Shown: one piece after another, positions 1 through 9,700 of the stretch
Layout: each line of letters begins with the position of its first letter
How positions within the stretch are numbered: position 1 is the stretch's first letter
Origin: Bdellovibrio sp. SKB1291214
GTDB lineage: Bacteria > Bdellovibrionota > Bdellovibrionia > Bdellovibrionales > Bdellovibrionaceae
DNA length: 64,000 nt
Assembly (NCBI RefSeq): GCF_002209355.2
Contig: NZ_CP106855.1
Coordinates: 682,001-746,000, forward strand
Direction: 5' to 3'
The notes under the pieces: generated by a model
Databases searched by the model: none
Seen by the model: the letters and a program-made list of their open reading frames with translations, nothing else
Told to the model about the DNA's origin: nothing
Translations under genes and position numbers: made by a program

Positions 1-4
1 AAAT

Positions 5-1903
5 TCACTGCACTGTCCTCGCATACTTGAAATACACACCCGAAAGCGGCGGCAATGTCAGCATCAGGCTGTGCTGCCTTCCATGTGCAGGTTGAGGATT
101 TGATGTAACTTCTCCGAAATTTCCGTGACCGCTGCCACCAAAGATTTCCGCGTCTGAATTTAAAATTTCTTTCCAAATTCCGGGTTGATCAACCCCCACT
201 TCATAATTGTAGCGCGGGATAGGTGTCAGATTGAAAATACAAAGGACCGTGTTTTTATCGCCATCGCGGCGGAAAAAACTAAAAACACTGTTGTTGGCAT
301 CACTCGCATCTAACCATTCAAAACCTGCTGCTGAAAAATCCAGTTCGTGCAGCGCAGATTCTTGGCGATAAACATGGTTCAAATCCTTAATTAAGGATTG
401 GATTTGAGCATGGGGCTTTTCTTGAGTCAGATGCCAATCCAAACTGCCATCGTGATTCCATTCAGTTTTTTGCGCAAATTCACAGCCCATAAAAAGAAGT
501 TTTTTACCTGGCATTGCATACATATAAGAATAAAGAGCCCGCAGATTTGCGAACTTTTGCCATTCATCCCCACTCATCTTTTCATAGACAGAGCCTTTAC
601 CGTAAACGACCTCATCGTGAGAGATGGAAAGAATAAAGTTTTCATTAAAAGCGTACATCATTCTAAAAGTCAGTTGATTCTGATGATGACGACGATGGAT
701 TGAATTTTTACGGAAGTATTCAAAGGTGTCATGCATCCACCCCATATCCCATTTCATTCCAAACCCTAACCCCCCTGCATATGTTGGCGCAGAAACTTTG
801 GGCCATGCTGTAGATTCTTCAGCGATTGTGTGCACATCTGGAAACTGTGAATAGACGGCTTCATTAAGGTCTTTTAAAAATTCGATGGCTTCAATGTTTT
901 CTCTTCCACCGAATCGGTTGGGGATCCATTCTCCTGTTTTTCGAGAGTAGTCCAGATATAACATCGAAGCCACGGCATCAACCCGCAGTCCGTCTACATG
1001 ATATTTCTCCAGCCAGAAAATCGCACTGGAAATCAGAAAACTACGAACCTCATGTCGTCCATAATTGAAAATCAAACTGTTCCAATCTGGGTGAAATCCC
1101 AAGCGAGGATCTTCGTGCTCGAAAAGATGAGTGCCATTGAAACGAGACAGAGCAAAGGAGTCCTCTGGAAAATGTGACGGAACCCAATCCATTATCACGC
1201 CAATATTTTCTTGGTGAAGGCGATCAATCAGATACATCAAATCCTGAGGAGTGCCGTAACGGCACGTCGGTGCAAAGTAGCCCGTGGTTTGATATCCCCA
1301 AGATCCATAAAATGGATGCTCCATAATCGGCATAAACTCCACATGGGAAAACCCCATGTCTTTCACGTAGCGCGGTAGTTCCTCAGCCAGCTCTCGATAG
1401 GTTAAGCTGCGCCCCCCTTGCTCTGGATTTCGTCTCCACGATCCTAAATGGATTTCGTAAATAGACATGCCTTGATTCGTGTTCTGCAGATGCTTCCGAT
1501 TTTCCATCCATTCTTGATCTTGCCATTGGTAATCAAGATTCCAGATTTTGCTGGCTGTTTTTGGCGCTTCCTCACTGTAGAAAGCGTAGGGATCCGCCTT
1601 TTCAATTTTATGCCCCTGAGGAGACGTAATAATAAATTTATAATTATGCCCGTGCACAGCTTGTGGAACAAAACCACTCCACACACCCGAAGTCCCTTCG
1701 GTGCGCAATGCATACTGCTCGCGATTCCAATAATTGAAATCGCCCGTGACATGAACTTCTTTTGCTCCAGGAGCCCAAACCGAGAACCACGTCCCTTCGG
1801 CTCCGTCTTTAACGTCTAAATGTGCACCCATACGTAAATAAGACCTATAGTTTGTTCCTTCATTGAACAGATAAATGTCGTCTGAGGTCAGAAGCGTGTC
1901 CAT
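5..1903 (-). CDS. glgB: 1,4-alpha-glucan branching enzyme GlgB
   Basis: Cytoplasmic GH13 enzyme that cuts alpha-1,4-glucan chains and rejoins them as alpha-1,6 branches. An N-terminal CBM48-type domain (WAPGAKEVHVTGDFN, about residues 42-57) is followed by the (beta/alpha)8 barrel. Barrel motifs are GLRVDAVASMLY (nucleophile Asp), TIAEESTAWP (acid/base Glu) and SISHDEVVYGKGS (transition-state Asp); a C-terminal beta domain ends the protein. At 632 residues it lacks the extra N1 domain of the longer E. coli enzyme. It is the last gene of the minus-strand glgE-treS-malQ-glgB run, and its start lies 44 bases inside malQ, so translation is probably coupled. Its likely substrate is the linear glucan made by GlgE. 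Confidence 0.95.
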   Translation of the reverse strand: MDTLLTSDDIYLFNEGTNYRSYLRMGAHLDVKDGAEGTWFSVWAPGAKEVHVTGDFNYWNREQYALRTEGTSGVWSGFVPQAVHGHNYKFIITSPQGHKIEKADPYAFYSEEAPKTASKIWNLDYQWQDQEWMENRKHLQNTNQGMSIYEIHLGSWRRNPEQGGRSLTYRELAEELPRYVKDMGFSHVEFMPIMEHPFYGSWGYQTTGYFAPTCRYGTPQDLMYLIDRLHQENIGVIMDWVPSHFPEDSFALSRFNGTHLFEHEDPRLGFHPDWNSLIFNYGRHEVRSFLISSAIFWLEKYHVDGLRVDAVASMLYLDYSRKTGEWIPNRFGGRENIEAIEFLKDLNEAVYSQFPDVHTIAEESTAWPKVSAPTYAGGLGFGMKWDMGWMHDTFEYFRKNSIHRRHHQNQLTFRMMYAFNENFILSISHDEVVYGKGSVYEKMSGDEWQKFANLRALYSYMYAMPGKKLLFMGCEFAQKTEWNHDGSLDWHLTQEKPHAQIQSLIKDLNHVYRQESALHELDFSAAGFEWLDASDANNSVFSFFRRDGDKNTVLCIFNLTPIPRYNYEVGVDQPGIWKEILNSDAEIFGGSGHGNFGEVTSNPQPAHGRQHSLMLTLPPLSGVYFKYARTVQ

Positions 1904-3914
1904 GCTCTTTCCATTTCTTGCGCATATGCGCGAGTCGATTAATAAAATTATTCACTTCAGAACTTTGGCTCCACTCTTCGACGGAGAATTTAAGTTTCCG
2001 AGTCCAGTTTGGAAACTCATGCCAGGTTCCGGGAATATTCTGTGGTTTGGTTTCTCCCCACAGATCTTCTAAATTAATTAAAAATAAATCGGCGGGACCC
2101 GATGCCATCAGTTCACACACCTTCATAAATAAATATTCTGAATCTTCTACGTCCAAATCTTGAGACCACTTTTTAATGACCTCTTCTCGGGAATGAACTT
2201 CTTTGCGGGATTTTTTCGGCGTGTAAATTCCCAACTCTTTGAATTTATGAATATCAAACGATTCCAAGTATCCTTGGAACGGGACAAGATCATGCGTATT
2301 TAAGCAGGCAAGATTTGCTGGTGGCATCCGTTCGACTGCCGCAGTCGGAGATTCGCCCGCTTCAAACAGGAACACCCACATTCCGCGAAACCCATTGTCT
2401 TTCAAAGAACGCTGAATGGATTCCGGAACTGTGCCCAGATTTTCTCCGATAATGTCAACTCCGTGTCTTTGCGCTTCGATAGCGAGGACCGCAAACATTT
2501 CATCCGGATTATAGCGAAGATAGACCCCTTCACGGGCATTGCTGTCGTTGGGAATTACGTACAACCGCTTAAAAGCCATCACATGATCAAGTCGAATGAT
2601 ATTACCTAAAAGCATGTGAGAGCGAAGTGACTCAATTAAATACTGATATCCACTTTCCCGCATTTTAAGGGGATGAATTGGAGAAATACCCCAGTTCTGT
2701 CCTTTGCGAAATAAAACGTCAGGTGGGGCGCCCACACTTAAAACGTTTATAAACTCTTGGCTAAAATAGATATTGTCAAAACCATCTTTAGAAGTCCCCA
2801 CGGGATAGTCCAAATAAATTTCGGCGCCTTTTTTTCCTGCCAGGGATTTCAAATCTTTGAGTTGACGCTCCATTTGATACTGAGCGAATAGATGATATCC
2901 CTGTTTTTCAGGATCGCCGTGACTACGGAATTGGCAATACTCTGACAGAAGGTACTTTTGCTTTTTAAAGCGTTGAAAGCCTTTATCCTTTTCAGCATAT
3001 TCAGCTAAAAATACCTTCGACATTTCTAGCGTTAACTTCTGCTTTAAAGGAATGACCTGAGCATAAAGGACATCTTCATTTTTTTGCAACTCCTCAACAA
3101 GATTCAGATCGCGATGTGAATAAACCTTTTGAAGCAGAGGATACTGTTTTACAACTTCTTGTAAGTCTAAATAAGCCTCGTTCCAAAACAGTTTGGAGGA
3201 GGCAGAATAAGGACTTATAGAATCAAATTTGGGCCCGAAATCCTGGGCTAACAACGGCAACGTGCCCACAAAATCACAGCCTAATTTATGCAGGTGCGTT
3301 TGCAGATTTCTGAGATCTCCCAAATCTCCAATTCCCAGATTTCGTTGGCTACGAACAGCGTACAAGGGAGTAAAAATTCCTAATTTCTTTTTTTGATGAT
3401 CCGTCCGCTTTTCCGGAGGGCAAATAAGAAGAGTTTTTGCCAGAACTTGACCATTCGAAACCAATGATAGGTGGTGGTAGCCTTCAGCGGGACTTTTTGA
3501 TGACCTAAAAACATATCTTCGATAGTACTGATTTTCGAGGTGATAGATTCGACTGGAAACACTGCTTTCAAAAAAACAGCGCTCACTCTTGCCGCCTTCC
3601 TGCTCCAAAAGAAAATGCAAGTTATCAACAGCAATATCATGGGGTAAAAACGCCACCACGCGCATTCCTTGAGAGGCTTTCTGCACATGAACAGGTTCCA
3701 TGACGCTGGTGATTTTCTGAGAATATCTTTGATAAATTACTTGTTGCAGTGAAGTCACATCATGTACGTCCCTGCCTGACAAGACTGACAGAACTTTTTT
3801 AATGGATTGCGAAGAGCTGCCCGTAGGCTCCCCATTTGCATTGAGGTAGTCGGGTTGGATTCCCCAGTAACGGGCTGCTTTTCGTAAAAGGCGTTTTTCT
3901 ATAACGTTTGCCAT
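1860..3914 (-). CDS. malQ: 4-alpha-glucanotransferase (amylomaltase) MalQ
   Basis: GH77 disproportionating enzyme that moves alpha-1,4-glucan segments between maltodextrins, releasing glucose. Family motifs are present in order: NLGIGDLGDL, IRLDHVMAFKR (nucleophile Asp), IIGENLGTVP (acid/base Glu) and LNTHDLVPF. About 150 N-terminal residues precede the barrel, as in the E. coli-type long MalQ, and the length (684) fits that group. It overlaps the upstream treS-mak gene by 16 bases and glgB by 44 bases. In this setting it probably trims or recycles short maltodextrins released by GlgX. Confidence 0.94.
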   Translation of the reverse strand: MANVIEKRLLRKAARYWGIQPDYLNANGEPTGSSSQSIKKVLSVLSGRDVHDVTSLQQVIYQRYSQKITSVMEPVHVQKASQGMRVVAFLPHDIAVDNLHFLLEQEGGKSERCFFESSVSSRIYHLENQYYRRYVFRSSKSPAEGYHHLSLVSNGQVLAKTLLICPPEKRTDHQKKKLGIFTPLYAVRSQRNLGIGDLGDLRNLQTHLHKLGCDFVGTLPLLAQDFGPKFDSISPYSASSKLFWNEAYLDLQEVVKQYPLLQKVYSHRDLNLVEELQKNEDVLYAQVIPLKQKLTLEMSKVFLAEYAEKDKGFQRFKKQKYLLSEYCQFRSHGDPEKQGYHLFAQYQMERQLKDLKSLAGKKGAEIYLDYPVGTSKDGFDNIYFSQEFINVLSVGAPPDVLFRKGQNWGISPIHPLKMRESGYQYLIESLRSHMLLGNIIRLDHVMAFKRLYVIPNDSNAREGVYLRYNPDEMFAVLAIEAQRHGVDIIGENLGTVPESIQRSLKDNGFRGMWVFLFEAGESPTAAVERMPPANLACLNTHDLVPFQGYLESFDIHKFKELGIYTPKKSRKEVHSREEVIKKWSQDLDVEDSEYLFMKVCELMASGPADLFLINLEDLWGETKPQNIPGTWHEFPNWTRKLKFSVEEWSQSSEVNNFINRLAHMRKKWKEHGHASDLRRHLSVQ

Positions 3915-6900
3915 GGTTCCTGACTTCTTTTAGGTAGATCTTTAGGAGTGGCTACTTGACCGATTTCTAAAATGTTCAGTAAACCCCGCATCGGAATATC
4001 CACCCAATCTGGGCGATTGCGAGCTTCATATCCGATTTCGTAAAGCGCCTTTTCCAAAAGGAACATTTTAAGAACTGCAAAGGTTTGACGAATATCCTTT
4101 GGTACAATCGCATTGTCTCCCACCGTCTCAAGATAACCTTTTAAAAATTCAATGCTCGCCCATCGCGACCAAACTTGCAGATGGCTAGACATGCGCAAAC
4201 GATCTTGCTCTTTCAGATTCTGCTTTTTCATATAAAATTCAGGCACGTATTCGAACGAGCGGATCATTCCCGCAACATCTTTTAAAGGCGTGCGTTTTAA
4301 CTTTCTTTCTCCAAATCCACGGGCAGGTTCGCCTTCAAAATCGATGATTTTGAAATCCTGACCTGTGAAGAGAACTTGCCCCAGATGATAATCCCCATGG
4401 ATGCGCGAACGTAACGAGAGGATCGGAACATTTTTCATGTAAGAGAAGCAGTTATAGATCTTATCGCTGGAGGATAGAATTTTTTCTGCTAGCTCCTGAT
4501 CCGCAGGATTAAGGTGAGCAAGATTCGCTCGTAAAATCTCTGACGTTTTTTCTGCCATGTTCCTGAAGCTTTGGAACATAGAACGCTGATAGAAGGGAGT
4601 GTACGGTTCCGGAATAAACGCAGGATCGCGCTCTTCACTGCCCATAACCAAATGCATTTGTGCTGTTTTAACTCCCAGTTGCTTTGCATACATCAAAGTA
4701 TAACCGGTCAAATCCTGGAAATCGGCGGTCGGTTCGAAATGCAAAACGTCTTCGTTTAATGGTGGAATCAAAGCCGGCCCATTTAACACGCCTTCCGTGT
4801 TCATTCTTTCTGCAATCTGCGAAATTTTATCGGTCATCAAGGACCAGCCATCAATTTCGTGAGTCAGAACATTTTCCAAGATAGCCAATGAAGAGACGGT
4901 GTTCCCGTGATAATAAGACAAAGCCCCTAAGAATGCCGAGGTGTCGGCAAACTTCTTTTCGCCCAAGAATCGACCTAACTCGACTTCAGGATTTTCTCCC
5001 TCTTCGATGCGACGATAGAATTTTAGATAATACTTATCCCCAAACACCAAAGATGAATTGCTTTGTTCAACGCTTTTAAAAACAGGATCTGGCAATGTCT
5101 CCTGGGAAGGTTCCTTAGACTCCCCGACAATTTTTCCCAGGGCACTTTTCAATACTTTTTTATTAACGATAATGTCCAGGACGGCCTTACAGAAATCGGC
5201 CTGCTGCAAACAATCGAAAACGACGCCAGTATTCGCAGGGCTATGGGTTTCGGCAACGATCATCGAGGGACGCTCATCGGCAAGCTTTTTAGCCTTGTCC
5301 CCTTCAACATGTCCTAACCCCATCATATAAACTTCTGGCAATCCTTCAGCATAAAAGACCTTCATCATTGCCAAATAGCTAGGATTCGAATCATCACCAG
5401 GCATCGGCACAGTTAAGTAATCCAAAAGCTCAATGTAATTGATACGGCGACCCTTGCCGCTGAACCAACGAGATCTTTGCAAATACCCTTTGATAGCTTT
5501 TGAAAGTGGCAACCACATTTTGCGACCGCGCAAGTTCATGAGAGGATTTTCATCCACCGGCAATGCTAAAGGTTTACCCCAGCCTAACTGTTCCACGGCT
5601 TGTTTTTCAGAAATTTGCAGCCAGTAAAAAGAGTAAGGTGTTAAGGTCACAACATAAGGCGGCTCAGAAATTTTAGGGAACTCGGATTGTCCGAACAGCT
5701 CCATTGGAACGGCACCTTTAAATCTTGAAAGATCTAATTCAACAAACTGAGAGTTCCTGGACAGATTTACGATACAGAGGATCACTTCACCATCCAGCTC
5801 ACGAGTGTACGTCAAAACCTTGGGATTTGAATTGTTTACGATTTCAAATTTTCCACGGCTTAAGATGGAATTTCCGGCGCGAAGTGAAATCAGCTTACCC
5901 ATCCACCACAGTAACGATGTCGGATTTGCACGAAGTGCCTCCACGTTGACAGATTCAGAGTGATATTCTGGTGTGGAGACCACAGGAAGATAGAGTTTTT
6001 GAGGATTGGTTTTCGAAAATCCGGCATTTCTATCCAGGTTCCACTGAAATGGAGTTCGCACACCATCCCGGTCGCCCAGGTAAATGTTGTCGCCCATACC
6101 AATCTCATCACCGTAGTAAATGATGGGCGAGCCTGGCAGAGAAAATAGCAGCGCATTTAACAGTTGAATTTGTCGGCGATCATTTCCTGCCAGCGGAGCC
6201 AGCCTGCGACGAAGTCCTAGGTTGATTCGCGCGCGTGGGTCATTGGCATAGACCTTATACATATAATCACGCTCTTCGTCGGTAACCATCTCTAATGTCA
6301 GCTCATCATGGTTTCGCAGAAACGTCGCCCATTGGCAATTTTCCGGAATAGCTGGAGTCTGTTGTAAAATATCGACAATGGAATAACGATCTTCCATCTT
6401 AAGCGCCATAAATAATCGTGGCATTAACGGGAAATGAAAATTCATGTGGCATTCATCACCGTCACCAAAATAATTAACGGCATCTTCAGGCCATTGATTG
6501 GCCTCAGCTAAAAGCATGGAGCCCGGATATTTTTTATCCATATAGGCTCTGAGCGTTTTTAAATAGGCATGAGTCTCAGGCAGGTTTTCGCAGCTTGTAC
6601 CTTCTCTTTCGAATAGATAAGGAACCGCATCCAAGCGCATGCCGTCGACGCCCATATCCATCCAAAAATCAAGAGCCCTGAAAACGGCTTCTTGAACTTC
6701 TGGATTATCAAAATTTAAATCGGGCTGATGGGAATAGAATCGATGCCAGTAATACTTTTTAGCAATCGGATCCCACGCCCAATTTGAAGTTTCAAAATCT
6801 TTAAAGATGATACGCGTCCCTTTATATTTCGTGGGGTCATCACTCCAGACGTAAAAATTGTGCCAGTAGGTCCCAGGTTCCGCGCGGCGGGACTTTTGAA

Positions 6901-7255
6901 ACCACTCATGCTGATCCGAAGTATGGTTGATCACGAGCTCCGTGATGACGCGAATATCGCGGCGATGAGCTTCGTTTAAAAACTCTTTAAAATCATCCAG
7001 TGTTCCATACGCAGGATTGATATTTGTGTAATCTGCAATATCATACCCATCGTCTTTTAATGGTGAAGGATAAAACGGCAAAAGCCAAATCGCCGTGATT
7101 CCCAAGGATTGAAGATAATCCAGTTTTTGGATCAACCCTTGAAAATCTCCGATCCCATCGTCATTGGAATCATAAAAGGCTCTGACGTGCAGTTGATAAA
7201 TAATTGCATCCTTGTACCATAGCGGATTTTCCTGATTCGCGAATCTGGTAATCAT
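3899..7255 (-). CDS. treS: Trehalose synthase fused to maltokinase (TreS-Mak)
   Basis: Bifunctional protein. The N-terminal GH13 domain (about 1-555) interconverts trehalose and maltose: nucleophile Asp209 in GMRLDAVPYL, acid/base Glu251 in LLAEANQWP, and Asp317 in FLRNHDELTLEM. The C-terminal half (about 570-1110) is a maltokinase (Pep2 type) that phosphorylates maltose to maltose-1-phosphate, with HGDYHLGQ at 953-960 and the metal-binding DFEGEP at 972-977. At 1118 residues it matches natural TreS-Mak fusions. Its start overlaps the glgE stop by 4 bases (ATGA), typical of translational coupling, and the product of the kinase half is the donor substrate of GlgE. Confidence 0.95.
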   Translation of the reverse strand: MITRFANQENPLWYKDAIIYQLHVRAFYDSNDDGIGDFQGLIQKLDYLQSLGITAIWLLPFYPSPLKDDGYDIADYTNINPAYGTLDDFKEFLNEAHRRDIRVITELVINHTSDQHEWFQKSRRAEPGTYWHNFYVWSDDPTKYKGTRIIFKDFETSNWAWDPIAKKYYWHRFYSHQPDLNFDNPEVQEAVFRALDFWMDMGVDGMRLDAVPYLFEREGTSCENLPETHAYLKTLRAYMDKKYPGSMLLAEANQWPEDAVNYFGDGDECHMNFHFPLMPRLFMALKMEDRYSIVDILQQTPAIPENCQWATFLRNHDELTLEMVTDEERDYMYKVYANDPRARINLGLRRRLAPLAGNDRRQIQLLNALLFSLPGSPIIYYGDEIGMGDNIYLGDRDGVRTPFQWNLDRNAGFSKTNPQKLYLPVVSTPEYHSESVNVEALRANPTSLLWWMGKLISLRAGNSILSRGKFEIVNNSNPKVLTYTRELDGEVILCIVNLSRNSQFVELDLSRFKGAVPMELFGQSEFPKISEPPYVVTLTPYSFYWLQISEKQAVEQLGWGKPLALPVDENPLMNLRGRKMWLPLSKAIKGYLQRSRWFSGKGRRINYIELLDYLTVPMPGDDSNPSYLAMMKVFYAEGLPEVYMMGLGHVEGDKAKKLADERPSMIVAETHSPANTGVVFDCLQQADFCKAVLDIIVNKKVLKSALGKIVGESKEPSQETLPDPVFKSVEQSNSSLVFGDKYYLKFYRRIEEGENPEVELGRFLGEKKFADTSAFLGALSYYHGNTVSSLAILENVLTHEIDGWSLMTDKISQIAERMNTEGVLNGPALIPPLNEDVLHFEPTADFQDLTGYTLMYAKQLGVKTAQMHLVMGSEERDPAFIPEPYTPFYQRSMFQSFRNMAEKTSEILRANLAHLNPADQELAEKILSSSDKIYNCFSYMKNVPILSLRSRIHGDYHLGQVLFTGQDFKIIDFEGEPARGFGERKLKRTPLKDVAGMIRSFEYVPEFYMKKQNLKEQDRLRMSSHLQVWSRWASIEFLKGYLETVGDNAIVPKDIRQTFAVLKMFLLEKALYEIGYEARNRPDWVDIPMRGLLNILEIGQVATPKDLPKRSQEPWQTL

Positions 7256-9276
7256 GCCTTTGTTCCTTGCGGGTATTTCGATTTAAGATTTAATTTAAAA
7301 ATGTGTGCCGGCTGATCGGGACGAAGTTCAACGTAGTTTCGCCACCCATTCCAGGTATAAGTCACACCCGTCAAAAGATCTTCCATGTCGAAATTTTGGT
7401 TCTCGCCGATATTCCAATCAATTAACGGAAGTTCTAACATCCCTGATTGGGACCCTTTTGAATCCAAATTTACAACGGTGATAATGCGCTCTTCTCCGAA
7501 TGACTTCGAATAGGCAATCAGTGAATCGTTATTTACTGGGTGAAATCGAAACGTGCGATTTTGTTGTAATGCCTTATGGCTATTGCGTATCTTATTAACC
7601 TGAACGATATAGGGAGCCAGCGACTGGGAATCGTTTAGATTCCACGTTCGCAGCTGGTATTTTTCAGAATCTAGATATTCTTCCTTGCCCGGGGCACTGG
7701 GTTTATAATCCATCAGCTCAAAGGCAGGTCCATAAATTCCATAATTGCTCATCAGGGTCGCTGCTAAAACCAAGCGCGCTTTGTACTGAGCGGGATTTGG
7801 AGATTGAAGACTGTCATGCAAGATATCAGGAGTGTTCGGCCAGAAATTCGCACCGAAATAGTCTTTCATTTCTGACTGAGTAAGTTCATTCATGTACTCA
7901 GTTAATTCCCACTTAGCATTTCTCCAGGTGAAATACGTGTAGGATTGATTGAATCCAGACTTTGCCAAGTACTGCATGATCTTAGGCCGAGTGAATGCTT
8001 CTGACAGAAAAATAACATCGGGATGCTCTTGACGAACGTTGGCGATCAACCACTCCCAAAAATGAAATGGTTTTGTATGGGGATTATCCACGCGGAAAAC
8101 ACGTACGCCCGCATTTATCCAATACTGGAAAACAGACAAGAGCTCCTGCCAAAGCTCTTTCCAAGCCGGGGTTTCAAAATCAAACGGATAGATATCCTGA
8201 TACTTTTTAGGAGGGTTTTCCGCATACTGTATAGTGCCGTCAGGTCTTTTCTTAAACCATTCTGGATGGGCCTTTACGTACGGATGATCCGGAGAACACT
8301 GAAATGCAATATCCATCGCAATTTCTAAGTTCATTGAACGGGCTTTAGTGATGAGATTTTTAAAATCTTGAAGGGTGCCCAACTCAGACAGAATGGCTTT
8401 GTGTCCACCCTCTTCCGCTCCTATCGCCCAAGGACTTCCGACGTCTCCGGGTTCCGCAGTGACAGAATTATTTTTCCCTTTGCGATAACTTTTTCCAATG
8501 GGGTGAATGGGTGGGAAATAAACGACGTTAAACCCCAGGTCCTTAACGTAAGAAAGTCGCGCTTCTGCATCTTTGAAGGTCCCGTGTCGAGGTTTTCCGG
8601 AAACTACAGAACGCGGAAAGAATTCATACCAAGAGCTAAATCTAGCCAAGGTGGGTTCAATATTAAACACCACTTCACGGTCGTACTTGACCAAACTATC
8701 GTCATTAAAGTTTTGTTGTAACGCCATTACCAAAGCGGGATCGCTAAGAAGTGCCTGCAATGTTGCAACATCAGGATCTCTTTTCGATTGAATCCACTTT
8801 TCAATTTCTTCGACACGACTTTTGATCAATTTTTTTTCTGATGAATCTTGAATGCCTTGTAAAGACTGACGCAGAATTTCGACGCCAATCTGCAGATCGA
8901 CCGTGATGTTCTGTCCGGCATTTCTTTTCTTCTGCACATCATTCTTCCAAGTACCAAAGCGATCCAGGGAAGCTTCAACCCGGCAAATATACTGGCCAAG
9001 CTTTTTCGGTTTGAAAGAAGCGCTCCACTCATCATTGAATTCAGCAACCAGTTGATAGGCCGTTTCTTCCATTTCTGATTGATGTCGTACGTGGATTCTT
9101 CCTTTGGGAAGATCATGCCCATGGACTAATAAATGTGCCGTCACCTTAACATCCTCGTCCAGATAGCGTTTCACGGCAAAACGTCCACCATCAATCATCG
9201 GCACTACGCGATCAATCACAACACTGGATGGAGATACTTGGGAATTGGAATAATAAGACAACTGACTCTGCTGCAT
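7252..9276 (-). CDS. glgE: Alpha-1,4-glucan:maltose-1-phosphate maltosyltransferase GlgE
   Basis: GH13_3 enzyme that adds maltosyl units from maltose-1-phosphate to the non-reducing end of alpha-glucan. The diagnostic motifs are RVDNPHTKP (nucleophile Asp397) and LSEAFTRP (acid/base Glu426). Their spacing matches Streptomyces GlgE (Asp394/Glu423). The N-terminal all-beta domain (about 20-110) and helical insert (about 130-195) are as in the family, as is the length of 674. It is the first gene of the minus-strand operon. The 166-base gap to the divergent DUF2934 gene must hold both promoters. With TreS-Mak and GlgB it completes the GlgE route to branched glucan. Confidence 0.96.
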   Translation of the reverse strand: MQQSQLSYYSNSQVSPSSVVIDRVVPMIDGGRFAVKRYLDEDVKVTAHLLVHGHDLPKGRIHVRHQSEMEETAYQLVAEFNDEWSASFKPKKLGQYICRVEASLDRFGTWKNDVQKKRNAGQNITVDLQIGVEILRQSLQGIQDSSEKKLIKSRVEEIEKWIQSKRDPDVATLQALLSDPALVMALQQNFNDDSLVKYDREVVFNIEPTLARFSSWYEFFPRSVVSGKPRHGTFKDAEARLSYVKDLGFNVVYFPPIHPIGKSYRKGKNNSVTAEPGDVGSPWAIGAEEGGHKAILSELGTLQDFKNLITKARSMNLEIAMDIAFQCSPDHPYVKAHPEWFKKRPDGTIQYAENPPKKYQDIYPFDFETPAWKELWQELLSVFQYWINAGVRVFRVDNPHTKPFHFWEWLIANVRQEHPDVIFLSEAFTRPKIMQYLAKSGFNQSYTYFTWRNAKWELTEYMNELTQSEMKDYFGANFWPNTPDILHDSLQSPNPAQYKARLVLAATLMSNYGIYGPAFELMDYKPSAPGKEEYLDSEKYQLRTWNLNDSQSLAPYIVQVNKIRNSHKALQQNRTFRFHPVNNDSLIAYSKSFGEERIITVVNLDSKGSQSGMLELPLIDWNIGENQNFDMEDLLTGVTYTWNGWRNYVELRPDQPAHIFKLNLKSKYPQGTKA

Positions 9277-9442
9277 GACTTACCTACATTCTGAGCGAAC
9301 TTGCGGCCTGGTGGTAAATCTAGATCAAGCGAAGGAAAGTTTAAAAAACTTCTCGATAAGTTTGTCAAAGCTCAAATACAAAAGAGTTTTCTTTCTCTAA
9401 ACAACAAGACACGATACTTAAATTGTTCTTCAGGAGGATGAA

Positions 9443-9697
9443 ATGCCGAGACTAAGTAGTTCAGAAAAATTAAACAAAAATAATAAATCACAACCAAATC
9501 CAGAATCATTCAATTCAGACTCCGAATCAAAATCTGCTCCCACGAACACACAAACGGGAAAAGTGAGTGCGGAGGAACGGGAGCGCATGATTCGCGAAAC
9601 TGCGTTTTACCTAGCAGAACGCGAAGGATTTTCCTCTGATAACAATATCTATTGGCTGCGCGCCGAAGAACAAATCGACAAAATGTTGAATGGTTAA
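9443..9697 (+). CDS. DUF2934 domain protein
   Basis: Small 84-residue protein. The first 45 residues are polar and disordered (Asn/Ser/Lys-rich). The C-terminal half carries the DUF2934 pattern: an ERERMIRETAFYLAEREG helix followed by NNIYWLRAEEQID, as in the usual W-x-x-A-E-x-x-I signature. A strong AGGAGG lies 5 bases before the ATG. It sits 3 bases before glgX and is presumably co-transcribed. DUF2934 proteins often lie near glycogen or trehalose genes, but no function is established. Confidence 0.8.
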   Translation: MPRLSSSEKLNKNNKSQPNPESFNSDSESKSAPTNTQTGKVSAEERERMIRETAFYLAEREGFSSDNNIYWLRAEEQIDKMLNG

Positions 9698-9700
9698 ATC

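Noticed and set aside
1448-1819. Plus-strand frame of 123 residues within glgB
   Set aside because: Shadow of a strongly conserved GH13 gene on the other strand.
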